NCBI RefSeq assembly: GCF_000737325.1
Contig: NZ_CP011125.1
Span: forward strand, 5,642,001 to 5,706,000
DNA length: 64,000 nucleotides
Direction: 5' to 3'
Origin: Sandaracinus amylolyticus
GTDB lineage: Bacteria; Myxococcota_A; Polyangia; Polyangiales; Sandaracinaceae
Part shown: positions 9,401 to 19,500 of the stretch, one piece after another
Numbering within the stretch: position 1 is the first letter of the stretch
Layout of the letters: each line of letters starts with the position of its first letter
Notes under the pieces: model-generated
Databases searched by the model: none
The model's input: the letters and a program-made list of their open reading frames with translations, nothing else
Told to the model about the DNA's origin: nothing
Position numbers and translations under genes: made by a program

Positions 9401-9752
9401 AGCGCGCGATGCCGGTGCGGTGTGCACGCCGGTCGAGGGCACGATCGCGATGTGCACCAACGGGCGCGACGACGACTGCGACGGCGCGGCGGACTGCGCG
9501 GACGGCGACTGCTCGCCCTTCCCCGACCTCGGCGAGTGCTGCAACGGCGCCGATGACAACGGCAACGGCCTGTCCGACGAGTTCGCGTGCGGCTGCTCGT
9601 CGAACGCGGAGTGCAGCGGCATCAACGTGTGCTGGGCGGACACGCTGGGGCTCTGCGGGCCGCGCTGCTCGCTGATCGGCGGAGACGAGTTCTGCGCGCA
9701 GATCGATCCGGGGCTGCGCTGCTCGGCTGCGACCGGGACGTGCACGTTCTGA
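6429..9752 (+). CDS. Giant Cys/Asp-rich lipoprotein with MopE-like metal-binding repeats
   Basis: 1107 residues. N-terminal lipoprotein signal with lipobox VVAGC (Cys23), then an Asp/Gly/Ala linker (about 38-85), several Cys-rich D-x-x-C-N-G modules (to about 290), and a long array of roughly 33-residue repeats with core D-D-C-D-G-x-x-D-C-D-D-x-x-C. The first copy is the fuller MopE-type motif DCDDRNPRVRPGVPE. MopE-like motifs bind copper or calcium in known members; here they suggest a rigid, disulfide-rich, cation-binding surface stalk. A GGGAGG element precedes the ATG at 6429. No enzymatic domain is visible. The protease gene 88 bases downstream carries one copy of the same motif. Confidence 0.85.
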   Translation: MSVRSARLHFVASIASMLVVAGCGRSELDLFRDGGGIAPNDGGGMDAAVDAGDAGEDPGDAGDGGHVIDDGGDAGDAAPDGGDGGVCNFDEDCDDDLFCNGQERCRSGVCVRGAAPACADSVSCTNDRCVEATRSCESIPDPSRCDAGEICNPMAGCIVMPCATDANCQDGSFCNGAERCVGGRCAPGARVACDDGVDCTLDECSEMLDRCTTTPRDVLCDDSRFCNGAETCSPMGCVRSPAPRCDDGNACTIDRCDESVRACTTTPRDDDGDGVPAVSCGGGDCDDRNPRVRPGVPELCRDRIDNDCDGALDCDDATCAMTAECLTCVPRGPREVACRDMVDDDCDGRVDCLDPECAARPECRMCTRREARCDDGLDEDCDMRIDCDDADCARSPDCVCASRESACADGLDDDCDGRVDCDDSECAADPACRMCTPREVFCDDGNDDDCDARLDCADTDCARSPLCCTPRPEQCTGATDDDCDGRVDCDDPDCTTSPSCCRPRAEICTNAVDDDCDGLADCSDSVSCGRDPACRMCFPELCRGGADEDCDNRFDCDDPDCFADPICAVCTPRPERCTGGVDDDCDGRTDCADTDCARDPACSTCIPRPEICGDGADQDCDLRVDCDDSDCALDPACRVCVPEVCTNGGDDDCDGRADCSDSDCRAAPTCVSCTREACENGADDDCDMRVDCDDSDCARSPACLTCAPSETCRNGRDDDCDGDADCDDSECSGQPICSFCLPIEICGTGVDEDCDRLVDCDDPQCARDPSCQPGCVAEACRNGRDDDCDGSFDCDDPDCAGQPLCLVCLPFEICNSGFDEDCDALRDCDDPDCEFEPGCGACTGFEDQCTNRFDEDCDGRTDCADPDCQIDPSCCVPTGAEQCGNGVDDDCNGAPDCADLACSSDPACCVFQGPEQCGTGIDEDCNGRIDCDDPLCAGTPMCCVPTGRERCTGGVDEDCDGLVDCGDRECATSPVCALRDAGIPPPPRDAGARDAGAVCTPVEGTIAMCTNGRDDDCDGAADCADGDCSPFPDLGECCNGADDNGNGLSDEFACGCSSNAECSGINVCWADTLGLCGPRCSLIGGDEFCAQIDPGLRCSAATGTCTF
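7330..9510 (+). repeat. Tandem array of about 21 MopE-like coding repeats (about 95-100 bp each)
   Basis: Inside the giant lipoprotein gene I count 21 copies of the D-C-D/N-x-x-x-D-C module, most separated by a short spacer such as C-x-P-R-x-E-x-C. Copies differ by substitution at the DNA level rather than being identical, so the array looks old and under selection. The last copy is set off by an Asp/Ala/Pro linker (about 9365-9430). Confidence 0.8.
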
Positions 9753-9839
9753 AGACGTGACCTCGCGCACGCGCGCCGCGCGTGAATGGGTATTCAGCGC
9801 GGGATCGCTCCAGTAGCGTCCGACGCCCGGAGGCTTCTC

Positions 9840-10925
<1,086 letters not shown>

Positions 10926-11655
10926 TCCGTGCAGCGCCGACACCGAGTGCGCGTCGTTGCGGTGCGAGGGCGGCGTGTGCGCGACGCCGTGCCGCGGGGA
11001 CTCGGTCGCGTGCCCCGCGGTCGAGGTGTGCAGCGCGGATGCGGGGAGCTGCGGCGTGTGCGTGGCGCCGAGCGCGCGTCCCAGCGGGCGCGGGCGCGGC
11101 GAGCCGTGCGAGCTCGCGAGCGAGTGCTCGACGTTCGGCTGCGGTGAGGTCGACGGCGCCGATCAGTGCACCGCGATCTGCGTCGGCGACGGGGACTGCG
11201 GGCGCGGCATGCGCTGCGTCGAGGGCTACTGCGCGCGCGGCGAGCGCGCCGGGCCCTTCGGCACGTGCCGCGGCGACGCCGACTGCAACGACGCCCGCTG
11301 CCTCGCGCGCGACACCGGCGAGCGCTTCTGCGCGCGGCGCTGCACCGACGCGGTGTCGTGCCCGGGCGGCACCTGCGCCGACGTCGACGGCGAGATGCGC
11401 TGCATCCCGAGCGCGCCGGTCCTCGGCGAAGCGTGCGACGGGAGCGTCGCGTGCGCGCAGGGCCAGTGCATCGACGGCGCGTGCACCGCGACGTGCGGCG
11501 GCGCGAGCACGTGCCCGGTCGGGCACGACTGCGTGCGCGAGGGCGACGCGACCTTGTGTCGTCCGCGCCCGAGCAGCTCCGGCGGGTGCAGCGTCGCGAG
11601 CGCGGGCTCGCCCGGCGTGCTCGTGCTGCTCGCGATGGTGGCGGTGGTGACGATC

Positions 11656-11672
11656 GCGCGCCGAAGGCGCGC
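11656..11672. terminator. Hairpin inside the coding end, possible terminator between abutting genes
   Basis: Perfect 7-bp stem GCGCGCC-GAA-GGCGCGC just before the stop at 11674-11676. The convergent stops touch (TGATCA), leaving no room for a normal terminator. No U tract is seen. Confidence 0.3.
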
Positions 11673-11676
11673 GTGA

Positions 11677-12342
11677 TCACTCGACGCGCATCACGACGGC
11701 GCCCGCGCCGACGCCCGCCTGTCCCGCGGGATCCGTCAGCACGCTCGCGATCACCGCGGGCGCGGTGCGCGGATCCGCCTGCAGCACCGAGACGACCTGC
11801 GAGATCGCGCGCATCGAGAACGCGCTCACCGAGCCCATCATCAAGAGATCGCCCGGCTCGAGCACGACGTGGCAGTGGCTCACCGCGGAGCGAAGCACGC
11901 CGCCCGAGGGCTCCTCGCGCGGCGTGAGGCGCTGCGGCTTGCCGCGTCGATGCAGGTACGCGCGCGTCGGGCCCGCGCTCACGACGTGGAGATCGCCGTG
12001 CTCGACCACCAGCGCGACGAACGACGCGTCGGGGAGCGAGCGCTCGACCAGCTGCTCGCAAAGCTCGGCGAGCGACGCGCGCGCGCGCTCCGCGCAGTGC
12101 AGCGCGCGCCCCGCGCCGGTGAGCCCGGCCGGGGGCGGGCCCTGCTTCGTGCGCGTCTCGTCGAGCCCGCGCTCGAAGCCCACGAGGATCGCGCTCGTCG
12201 CCATCGGCCAGCTCCGCGGGAGCCCGAGACCGGTCGCGACCGCATACGCGCGGCCGCCCTCGAACCGCGTCCCGGCGTGGCGCGAGATCTCGCCCTCGCG
12301 CACCGTCGTCCGCGTGATGCTGATGTGCGACTCGGTCCTCAT
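11677..12342 (-). CDS. PP2C/SpoIIE-like phosphatase-fold protein, probably degenerate
   Basis: 221 residues, cytoplasmic. It has the overall run of a PP2C (PPM) phosphatase: VATGLGLPRSWPMA near the start, a helical middle, then HGDLHVVSAGPTRAYLHRRG and a later MGSVSAF where active enzymes have GD-D-x-x and DG. The usual metal-binding aspartates (DGxGG near the N-terminus, DG late) appear replaced, so catalysis is doubtful and a binding or regulatory role is possible. It begins 24 bases after the ABC permease and is probably the last gene of the operon starting at 16410. A TAGGAT -10-like element 13 bases before the ATG could give a separate short-leader transcript. Confidence 0.5.
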   Translation of the reverse strand: MRTESHISITRTTVREGEISRHAGTRFEGGRAYAVATGLGLPRSWPMATSAILVGFERGLDETRTKQGPPPAGLTGAGRALHCAERARASLAELCEQLVERSLPDASFVALVVEHGDLHVVSAGPTRAYLHRRGKPQRLTPREEPSGGVLRSAVSHCHVVLEPGDLLMMGSVSAFSMRAISQVVSVLQADPRTAPAVIASVLTDPAGQAGVGAGAVVMRVE

Positions 12343-12366
12343 CGAGACGCGCGCGATCCTACACGA

Positions 12367-13155
12367 TCACGCCTTCCCGAACCCGAGCTCCGACGTGCGC
12401 ACGACGACCGACGCGACCGCGAGGTAGAGCAGCGTCACGACCGCGATGACCGTCGCGCAGATCCACGTGTCGACGTCGGGCACGCTCTCCGCGCCCCACC
12501 CGCTTCGCTCGAAGCCCGCGAGCTCCGAGGCGAAGTGGTTCATCGAGACGAGCCGCGCGAGGCCGGGCAGCCACGAGAAGCCGTACTCGATGACGGCGAG
12601 GTGCAGGGTCGCGAGCAAGCCGCCGGCCTCGACGACGAGCGAGCCCCAGAGGAGACACAGCGCCGAGTAACAGAGCGCGAGCAGCGAGAGCGCACCGATC
12701 ATGCGCAGCGTGTCGGGCAGCTCGTCGATCATCGGCGTGGGATCGGTCGCGAAGGACGCGACGTGGATCACGAGCACGCCACCCGCGAGCAGCAGGATGC
12801 TCAGCCCGGCGCCGGTGAAGAACTTGCCGAGCGTGATCGCGATGCGTCCCGCAGGGCGCAGCGTGAGGTACGGCAGCGTGCGGTTCTCGACCTCTTCCGC
12901 GATCGCGCCCGCCGTGAACAGGAACGGCAGGAGGAACACGAGCATGTTGAGGAAACCCACGCGCACCGCGGCCTCGACGACGCGCTCCGGCTCCTCGGGC
13001 TCGAGCAGGTAGCGCACGGCGACTGCGGCGACGACGACGAGCACCACCGCGGCAGCGCCGAGGCGCACCTTGCGACCGCGCAGGAGGCGCTTCCACGAGA
13101 GGCGCAGCGACGCCGCGAGCGCGCTCGCGAAGTCGGGGACCGGCGGAGCGCTCAC
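12367..13155 (-). CDS. ABC-2 type permease
   Basis: 262 residues. About six membrane segments and the cytoplasmic ABC-2 signature EEVENRTLPYLTLRP (about 85-99). GTG start at 13153-13155 overlaps the stop of the ATPase gene in a GTGA, so the two are translationally coupled. With the other permease (14213-15112) it can form a heterodimeric channel for the ATPase between them. The substrate is unknown. Confidence 0.8.
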   Translation of the reverse strand: MSAPPVPDFASALAASLRLSWKRLLRGRKVRLGAAAVVLVVVAAVAVRYLLEPEEPERVVEAAVRVGFLNMLVFLLPFLFTAGAIAEEVENRTLPYLTLRPAGRIAITLGKFFTGAGLSILLLAGGVLVIHVASFATDPTPMIDELPDTLRMIGALSLLALCYSALCLLWGSLVVEAGGLLATLHLAVIEYGFSWLPGLARLVSMNHFASELAGFERSGWGAESVPDVDTWICATVIAVVTLLYLAVASVVVRTSELGFGKA

Positions 13156-14216
13156 GCGCGTGCTCCCTTCTTCTTCGTGTCGCGCGCGCCGGGCGACAGC
13201 GCGGCTTGGTAGGGCTTCGCCGATCCGCTCGCCGCGTCGGAGCCGGTGCCCGCCATGCGGCCGCTGCGCTCGACGAGATAGTGGAACAGCGCCTCGAGCG
13301 ACGCGTCGGGGCTCGTCAGCGAGCGCACCGTGAACCCGCCCTCGACGATCATCTTCGCGATCACCGAGTACGTCTCGTCGGGCTTGCGCGTCTCGAGCTC
13401 GACCTCGGTCGACGAGGGGAACGAGATGCCGAGCACGCCTTCTCCTTCCGGCGATGCGAGCACCGCGGCCGCGAGATCGCGCGGACGATCGCAGTCGACG
13501 CGCACGTGGTGCGGGTGCTCCTCGAGGAGGTCGCGGATCTCGTGCACCTTGCCCTGCGCGACGAGCTGACCGCGCGCGATGAGCAACACCTGCTCGGTGA
13601 GCGCCTCGACCTCGACCAGCACGTGCGTCGAGAAGAGCACCACGGCGCCCGCGTTCGCGCGGATGCGGACCTGATCGAGGATGACGTGGCGCGACGTCGG
13701 ATCGGTGCCGGTGAGCGGCTCGTCGAGGAGCAGCACGTCGGGGTCGTGCACCACCGACTGCGCGAGCTTCGCGCGCTGGCGCATGCCGCGGCTGTAGCCG
13801 CCCATCTTGCGCTCCATCGCCTTGTCGAGGCCGAAGTCGGTGAGCGCCTTCACCGCGCGATCGCGCGCGTCCTTGCGCGAGTAGCCGGACAGCTCGGCCA
13901 TCGCGGTGACGAACTCGAGCGCGGTGAGCTCGTCGTAGAGCGCGTCGGCCTCGGGGCAGAGCCCGATGCGGCGCAGCACCTCGGGGTTCGCGAACGGCGC
14001 GTCACCGCAGACGCGGATCTGACCGAGGCTCGGCTTCGAGAGCCCGGCGCACAGGCGCATGAACGTGGTCTTGCCCGAGCCGTTCGGGCCGAGCAGGCCC
14101 CACACGCCGGGCTTCAGCTGGAGGCTGACGTCCTGCAGCGCGGTGACCTTGCCGTACCACTTCGAGACGCCGATCGCCTGGATGCTGGCCTGCGACGAGG
14201 CTGCAGCGGCGGTCAC
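13152..14216 (-). CDS. ABC transporter ATP-binding protein
   Basis: 354 residues. Walker A GPNGSGKTT at 43-51, signature YSRGMRQRAKLAQ, Walker B VLLLDEPLTGTDP and switch His in FSTHV are intact. The C-terminal 110 residues form the extra domain often found in ABC-2 type exporters, and a basic tail DTKKKGARA closes the chain. The GTG start at 14214-14216 overlaps the preceding permease stop (GTGA), and its own stop overlaps the next permease start the same way, giving a permease-ATPase-permease cassette. Confidence 0.9.
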   Translation of the reverse strand: MTAAAASSQASIQAIGVSKWYGKVTALQDVSLQLKPGVWGLLGPNGSGKTTFMRLCAGLSKPSLGQIRVCGDAPFANPEVLRRIGLCPEADALYDELTALEFVTAMAELSGYSRKDARDRAVKALTDFGLDKAMERKMGGYSRGMRQRAKLAQSVVHDPDVLLLDEPLTGTDPTSRHVILDQVRIRANAGAVVLFSTHVLVEVEALTEQVLLIARGQLVAQGKVHEIRDLLEEHPHHVRVDCDRPRDLAAAVLASPEGEGVLGISFPSSTEVELETRKPDETYSVIAKMIVEGGFTVRSLTSPDASLEALFHYLVERSGRMAGTGSDAASGSAKPYQAALSPGARDTKKKGARA

Positions 14217-15112
14217 GTGATCACCTCCTGCGCGCGCAGGCGATGCAGCGCGAGCGCACCGAGCCCGACGACCATCACGGCGAGCGCGCCCGCGGCGTGG
14301 AACCACTCGAGCGCGCTGGGATCGTCGATCTTGAAGAGCGCGTCGCGCACCGTGCCGAGCATCGCGGTGAACGAGCCGAGGTAGAGCCAGGGGAAGCCCT
14401 CCTCGCGACCGCTCGCGCGCGAGACGACGTCGACCACGCCCGCGATCACGTGGGGCACGACGAACACCGTGAGCCACGTCGAGATCGTGAGCGCGCGGCT
14501 CGCGCTGAGCGACGAGACCGCGACCGACGCGATCGACATCACGATCGCGAGCAGGAGCGAGAACACCAGCGCCGGGAGCAGGAGCGCCACCGTGTCGAGC
14601 GCCTCTTCGCGCGGCCCGAACGCGGCGAGCGCGACGCAGTAGAGGAAGGCGGGCACGAACGCGATGGCGAACACCCAGGTCGCGATCGCGGAGACGCGAC
14701 CCGCGAGGTACGTCTCGGGCGTGACCGGCTTCGCGAAGTAGAACTGGAACGCGCGATGGGTGCGGTCGTGCGCGATCGCGCCGGCGCCGGCGCCGACGGT
14801 CACGAGGCTGACGAAGAACCAGGTCTCGAGCCCGAAGAGGCTGCTCAGCGCGCGCGACTCGTCGGCGAAGAGGTGCACGATCGGCGGGAGCTGATCGCGC
14901 GCCTCGGGCGGGACCGCCTCCATCGCGGAGTTCGCGGCCCACGAGCCGATCACGAAGCCGATGACCGGCAGCCACGCGGTGAACGCGGCGAGCTTCACGA
15001 GCCACGACGCCCACGCGCGACCGAGGCCGTATCGGAACAGGACCCAGACCGCGTTCGACGGTGGCAGTCGTGGACCGTCGTACGGGCGGTAACCGAGGTC
15101 CCGGATCGTCAT
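14213..15112 (-). CDS. ABC-2 type permease
   Basis: 299 residues, about six membrane helices. The N-terminus has RDLGYRPYDG, a tag seen in a group of bacterial ABC permeases; AHDRTHRAFQFYFAKPV (about 125-141) is the ABC-2 cytoplasmic signature. It starts 39 bases after the DUF962 gene and is coupled to the ATPase that follows. Substrate unknown. Confidence 0.8.
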   Translation of the reverse strand: MTIRDLGYRPYDGPRLPPSNAVWVLFRYGLGRAWASWLVKLAAFTAWLPVIGFVIGSWAANSAMEAVPPEARDQLPPIVHLFADESRALSSLFGLETWFFVSLVTVGAGAGAIAHDRTHRAFQFYFAKPVTPETYLAGRVSAIATWVFAIAFVPAFLYCVALAAFGPREEALDTVALLLPALVFSLLLAIVMSIASVAVSSLSASRALTISTWLTVFVVPHVIAGVVDVVSRASGREEGFPWLYLGSFTAMLGTVRDALFKIDDPSALEWFHAAGALAVMVVGLGALALHRLRAQEVIT

Positions 15113-15151
15113 GCGCGGCGCACATTACCCGCTCGCCCCACGCGAGCAAGA

Positions 15152-15598
15152 TCAGTTGCTGCCGACGTCGTAGTCGTCCCAGTCGTCGCGCGGCTGCTCT
15201 TCGACGACCTGGAGGTGCACCTCGAGGCGCCCGCCGACCTCGAGCGCGAACATGATCCAGTTGCCGATGCCCGCGAGGATCGGGCGGCCGAAGGTGAGCG
15301 GTCGGTTGCGCTCCACGACCCAGTGGCCTGCGAACGCCAGCCCGTAGCCGACGAGGAGACCGAGCAGCACCGGCCACCACGCCCCGAGCGCGATCGCGAG
15401 CCCTGCGCCGGCGATGCACGACCACGAGCCCGCGTGATGCAGGCGTCGCGTCCACGGGCGCCGGTGGTGCCACAGGTAGATCGGCCAGAACGCCGGCAGC
15501 TCGCGGAGGATCGGCAGGCGCGCGACGAGCGGCGGCAGCGTGAGCAGCTCCTCGGCACGACGCGGCGGCGCGACGGTCGTGATGGCGTGCGCGCTCAT
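15152..15598 (-). CDS. DUF962 (Mpo1-like) membrane protein
   Basis: 148 residues with two or three membrane segments (about 54-90) and the family motifs H-H-x-G-S-W and GHWVVERNRPLTF followed by a helix and a charged tail. Yeast Mpo1 of this family is an iron-dependent dioxygenase in fatty acid alpha-oxidation, with conserved histidines; whether this bacterial member has that activity is unknown. Its ATG overlaps the stop of the gene before it (ATGA). Confidence 0.7.
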   Translation of the reverse strand: MSAHAITTVAPPRRAEELLTLPPLVARLPILRELPAFWPIYLWHHRRPWTRRLHHAGSWSCIAGAGLAIALGAWWPVLLGLLVGYGLAFAGHWVVERNRPLTFGRPILAGIGNWIMFALEVGGRLEVHLQVVEEQPRDDWDDYDVGSN

Positions 15599-16410
15599 CG
15601 CGACCTCGTGATCGCGCGCGCGACGGCGCGCCCGTGGCGCAGGCCCATACGATCGCACTCCGTGTGCGCGCCCGCGAAGAGCTCGCTGCCGAACACGCCC
15701 TCGCGGATCCAACGCATCGCGATCGGACCGAGATAGAACGCGGCGCCGAGCGCGCGCGGCGCGACACGACCGTGGAGCGCCGCGTGGAACCCGACCACGA
15801 AGTTCGCCCAGTAGTGATAGGTGTCGCCGGGCGCATCTCCGTCGCCCGCGACCGACGGCGCGAACGGTGCGATCCACGACGCGTCGCGCAGCCGCTCGTC
15901 CCACTCGAGGCTCCCGAGCGCGCGCGCGTCACGATCACGCGCGACGAGGCGCATCACCGCGTGCAGCAGGATCGCCGCTGCGAACGTGCGCCCTGCGGTG
16001 TGCTCCAGCGCGATCGCGAGCTGCTCGTCGATCGTGAGCGCGCGGCCTTGCGCGCACAGTGCGCGCCGGAGCGCGTGCACCTCGTCACGCGGGAAGAGCT
16101 CCGCGGGGAACGGGCCCTCGTAGTCGTCGACGAACGAGACGAGCGCGCTGTAGAGGCGGCGCGAGGGCGGCCCCTCGGACGCGTCGAGCCACGGGAGCGC
16201 GTCGTACGGCGCGCTACCCGGCGCACGCGTCACCAGCGCGACGAGCGCTCGCTCGAGCGCGATCTCGCCGGCGTTGAAGCGCTCCGCATCCGCGCGGCGC
16301 GCCTCGATCCACGCCATGTACTCGCGCCATCGTGGCATCGGCGGTGAGGACGCGACGCCCCAGGTCGCGCGCGCGGCGGTGATCGTGTCGTGAGCGAGCG
16401 TGGTCTGCAT
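15595..16410 (-). CDS. Uncharacterised protein, first gene of the operon beside the Clp-like genes
   Basis: 271 residues, soluble, no signal peptide or membrane helix. I do not recognise the family. It is mostly helical and has a conserved-looking central stretch GDTYHYWANFVVGFHAA (about 206-222) and a C-terminal DRMGLRHGRAVARA. ATG at 16410 is the first reasonable start. It overlaps the DUF962 gene by four bases and is divergent from the three Clp-like ATPase genes across 138 bases, so the two operons could share control. Confidence 0.6.
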   Translation of the reverse strand: MQTTLAHDTITAARATWGVASSPPMPRWREYMAWIEARRADAERFNAGEIALERALVALVTRAPGSAPYDALPWLDASEGPPSRRLYSALVSFVDDYEGPFPAELFPRDEVHALRRALCAQGRALTIDEQLAIALEHTAGRTFAAAILLHAVMRLVARDRDARALGSLEWDERLRDASWIAPFAPSVAGDGDAPGDTYHYWANFVVGFHAALHGRVAPRALGAAFYLGPIAMRWIREGVFGSELFAGAHTECDRMGLRHGRAVARAITRSR

Positions 16411-16533
16411 CGGTCTCCAGTGTTGCGTCGGGGATCGCGACGACCTCGCGCGATCCGGTGAGCCGTCGAGCGCCCGCGACGAGCGGGCCCGATCGCGGCA
16501 CGAACGGGAGGCACGTGCGCGCGCATTCCCGCG

Positions 16534-16539
16534 TACGAT
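16534..16539 (+). promoter_or_regulatory. -10-like element of the Clp-like operon, possible leaderless start
   Basis: TACGAT lies 9 bases before the GTG start at 16549. No Shine-Dalgarno sequence is seen in between and no good -35 box upstream. If used, transcription would begin at or next to the start codon. The 138-base divergent region holds no other clear element. Confidence 0.35.
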
Positions 16540-16548
16540 GCGACCACC

Positions 16549-19500
16549 GTGAGCGAGGGATCGAACGACGTCCGAGGCGCGCGAGAGCTCGACTCCCTCG
16601 CGTTGGTGCAGGCGCTCCCAGGAGGACGCGCGTTGGTGCGCTCGCCGGTCGAGCCCGGCGCGATCGCGTTCGAGCGCGAGAGCGAAGCGATCGAGGAGCT
16701 GCGCCTCTTCCTCGCCGCGACGCTCGCGCGGGCACGCAGCGCGGAGCACGTGGCCCGTCACGCGCTGCCGATCGCGACCACACTGCACGCGGTCCGCGCG
16801 GAGCTGCGCGATCCGTCGCTCCCGCGCCGCATCCAGCGTGCGATCCCGATCGACGTGCCGTGCGTCGTCGTGCCGACCGGCCCCGACCGCGAGGGCGCGC
16901 GTGATGCGTGGCTGCTCTTCCCGACGCTCGCCGCCGCAGGCTGGGTCGCCGCGCACGAGGACGTGGAGGTCGTCGCGAAGCGCGAGGCCGCGCGGCTGCT
17001 CGCCGCGCTCGCCCCGACGCCGGATGCGCGACGCGCGCTGATCGGCGTCGCGGGGCACGCGCTCGAGCCGATGCGCGTGCCGCTCGAGGCGAGCAGCGAC
17101 GCGACGAGCGCCGCCGAGCGCAAGCGCCGCGCGCAGAACGAAGCGCGCAAGCGCGCCGACGATCTGCTGCGCACCGTCGCGCGACCGCTCCATCGCGAGC
17201 TCCCCGAGGACGCACCGCCCGTGCTCGGTCGCGATCGCGAGATCGCGATGCTGACCGCGCTCTGCGCGACGCCGGAGACCGCGCGCGTGGCGATCGTCGG
17301 CGCGCCGCTCGTCGGCAAGAGCGCGGTGGTGCATGCGTGGATCCGCCGCGAGCGCGCGGCGGGGCGGGCGCCGCGCGTGTACCAGACGTCGGCGGCGCAG
17401 CTCGTCGCGGGGATGAGCTTCCTCGGGCAGTGGCAGGAGCGACTGCGCCGTGTGATCGACGCGGCGGAGACGCTCTCCGCGTTCCTCTACTTCGACGATC
17501 TCGGTGACCTCCTCGCCGATCGCGCCGAGGGCAGCGTCGACCTCGTGTCGTCGCTCAAGAGCTGGATCGAGCAGGGGCGACTGCGCTTGCTCGGTGAGCT
17601 CTCGGACGACGCAGCCGATCGGCTGGAGACGCGACAGCCGGGCTTCGCGTCGCTGCTCCACCGCGTGCGCGTCGCCCCGCTCGAGCGTGCGAGCACCGAG
17701 CGCGCGCTCGACGCCGCGGTCGCATGGTCGCGCGCGCACGCCCCGGGCCGCGCCGTGCCCGACGACGCAGGACGCGTCGCGATCCTCGATCTCGCGGAGC
17801 GCTTCCTCCCGTACCAGCCCTTCCCGGGCAAGGCGCTGCGGCTGCTCGATGAGATCCGCGCCGCCGAGGAGTCCGAGGCGCGCGCCGATCGTGCTGCGCC
17901 GATCGACGCGGCGCGGGTGTTCCGCGCGTTCTCGCTCGCGAGCGGCGTGCCCGAGGCGCTGCTGCGCCCGGACCGACGACTCGACGCGAGCGAGCTCCGC
18001 GCGTCGTTCGCAGCGCGCATCGCCGGGCAGGACGAGGCGGTGCGCCGGGTCGTCGACACGCTCTGCGTCGTGAAGGCGGATCTCGCGCCGGGCGACAAGC
18101 CGCTCGCGACGTTCCTCTTCGTCGGACCGACCGGCGTGGGCAAGACCGAGCTCGCGCGCACGCTCGCGGCGCACCTGTTCGGATCGCCGGATCGCCTGCT
18201 GCGGCTCGACATGAGCGAGTACGCCGATCCGAGCGCGGCGATGCGACTGATCGGCGCGGAAGGCGGCGACGGACTGCTCACGCGCGCGGTGCGACAGCAG
18301 CCGTTCTGCGTCGTCCTGCTCGACGAGATCGAGAAGGCGCATCCGTCGGTGTTCGATCTCCTGCTGCAGGTCACGGGCGAGGGTCGGCTCACCGATGGGC
18401 GCGGTCGCATCGCGTACTTCCACGACGCGATCGTCGTGATGACGAGCAACCTCGGCGCGACGCATCGCGCGGCGTCGATCGGCATCGGTGCGCGCGACGT
18501 GCCCGACGACGAGCACTACCTGCGCGCCGTCGAGCGCGCGTTCCGGCCCGAGCTCGTGAACCGCATCGATCGCATCGTGCCGCTGCACCCGCTCGGAACG
18601 ATCGAGATGCGCCAGGTCGTGCGGCTGCTCCTCGCGCGCATCGAGCAGCGGCGCGGCCTCGTCGAGCACGGGATCGCGCTCGTGGTGAGCGACGCCGCCG
18701 CCGATCGTCTCGCGGTCGCGGGGACGAGCGAGCACTACGGCGCGCGCGCGCTGCGACGTCACGTCGAGGACACGCTCGTCGCGCCCGCCGCGCATCTGCT
18801 CGCGCGGCTCGGGGACCGCGCGCGCAACGCGGTGGTGCGCGTGCGGAACGAGGACGAGCCGGCGACGAAGGCGCCACCGCTGGTGCGCGTCGCGATCGAC
18901 GATCTCGTGATCGAGATCGAGCGCGGCGAGGGCCGAACCGGCCGTCGCGACGTCGTCGAGCTCGAGGCGATCACCGAGGTGCGTCGCCGCGCTCAGGCAT
19001 GGCTCGCGGCGCCGGCGTTCACCGACGTGCGCGCGCGCGTCGAGCTGCTCGTCTCCGAGATGTCGTGGGGCGACGTCGACGAGCGCGACCGTCGTCGCGG
19101 GGACGTCCCGGCGCGCGAGATCGGGACGCTGCGCACCGAGCACCATCGCCTCGCCGATCCCAGCGATCGGGTGATCACGCAGATGCGCGAGCTCGAGTCG
19201 ATCGAGGAGCTCGCGCTCACGTCGGTGCTCGCCGGGCGCGGCGCGGAGAGCTTGCTCGCGGACGCGCGAGCGAGCGAGTGGGCGCTGCGGCGCGCGCTGG
19301 GACGCGTGTTCGTCGCGCCGCTCCGCGCGGACTCGATCGTGCTGCTCGTCGAGGAGCGCGGCGGGCGCACGCTCGATCGCTGGCTGCTCCCGCTGCTCGA
19401 CCGCGAGAGCGAGCTCGGATGGGTGGCGCGGCTGCACCTCGAGGGCGATCGCGGCGACGAGTGGCCGGTCACGCGACGCTGGGGGCCGCCGCGCACCATC

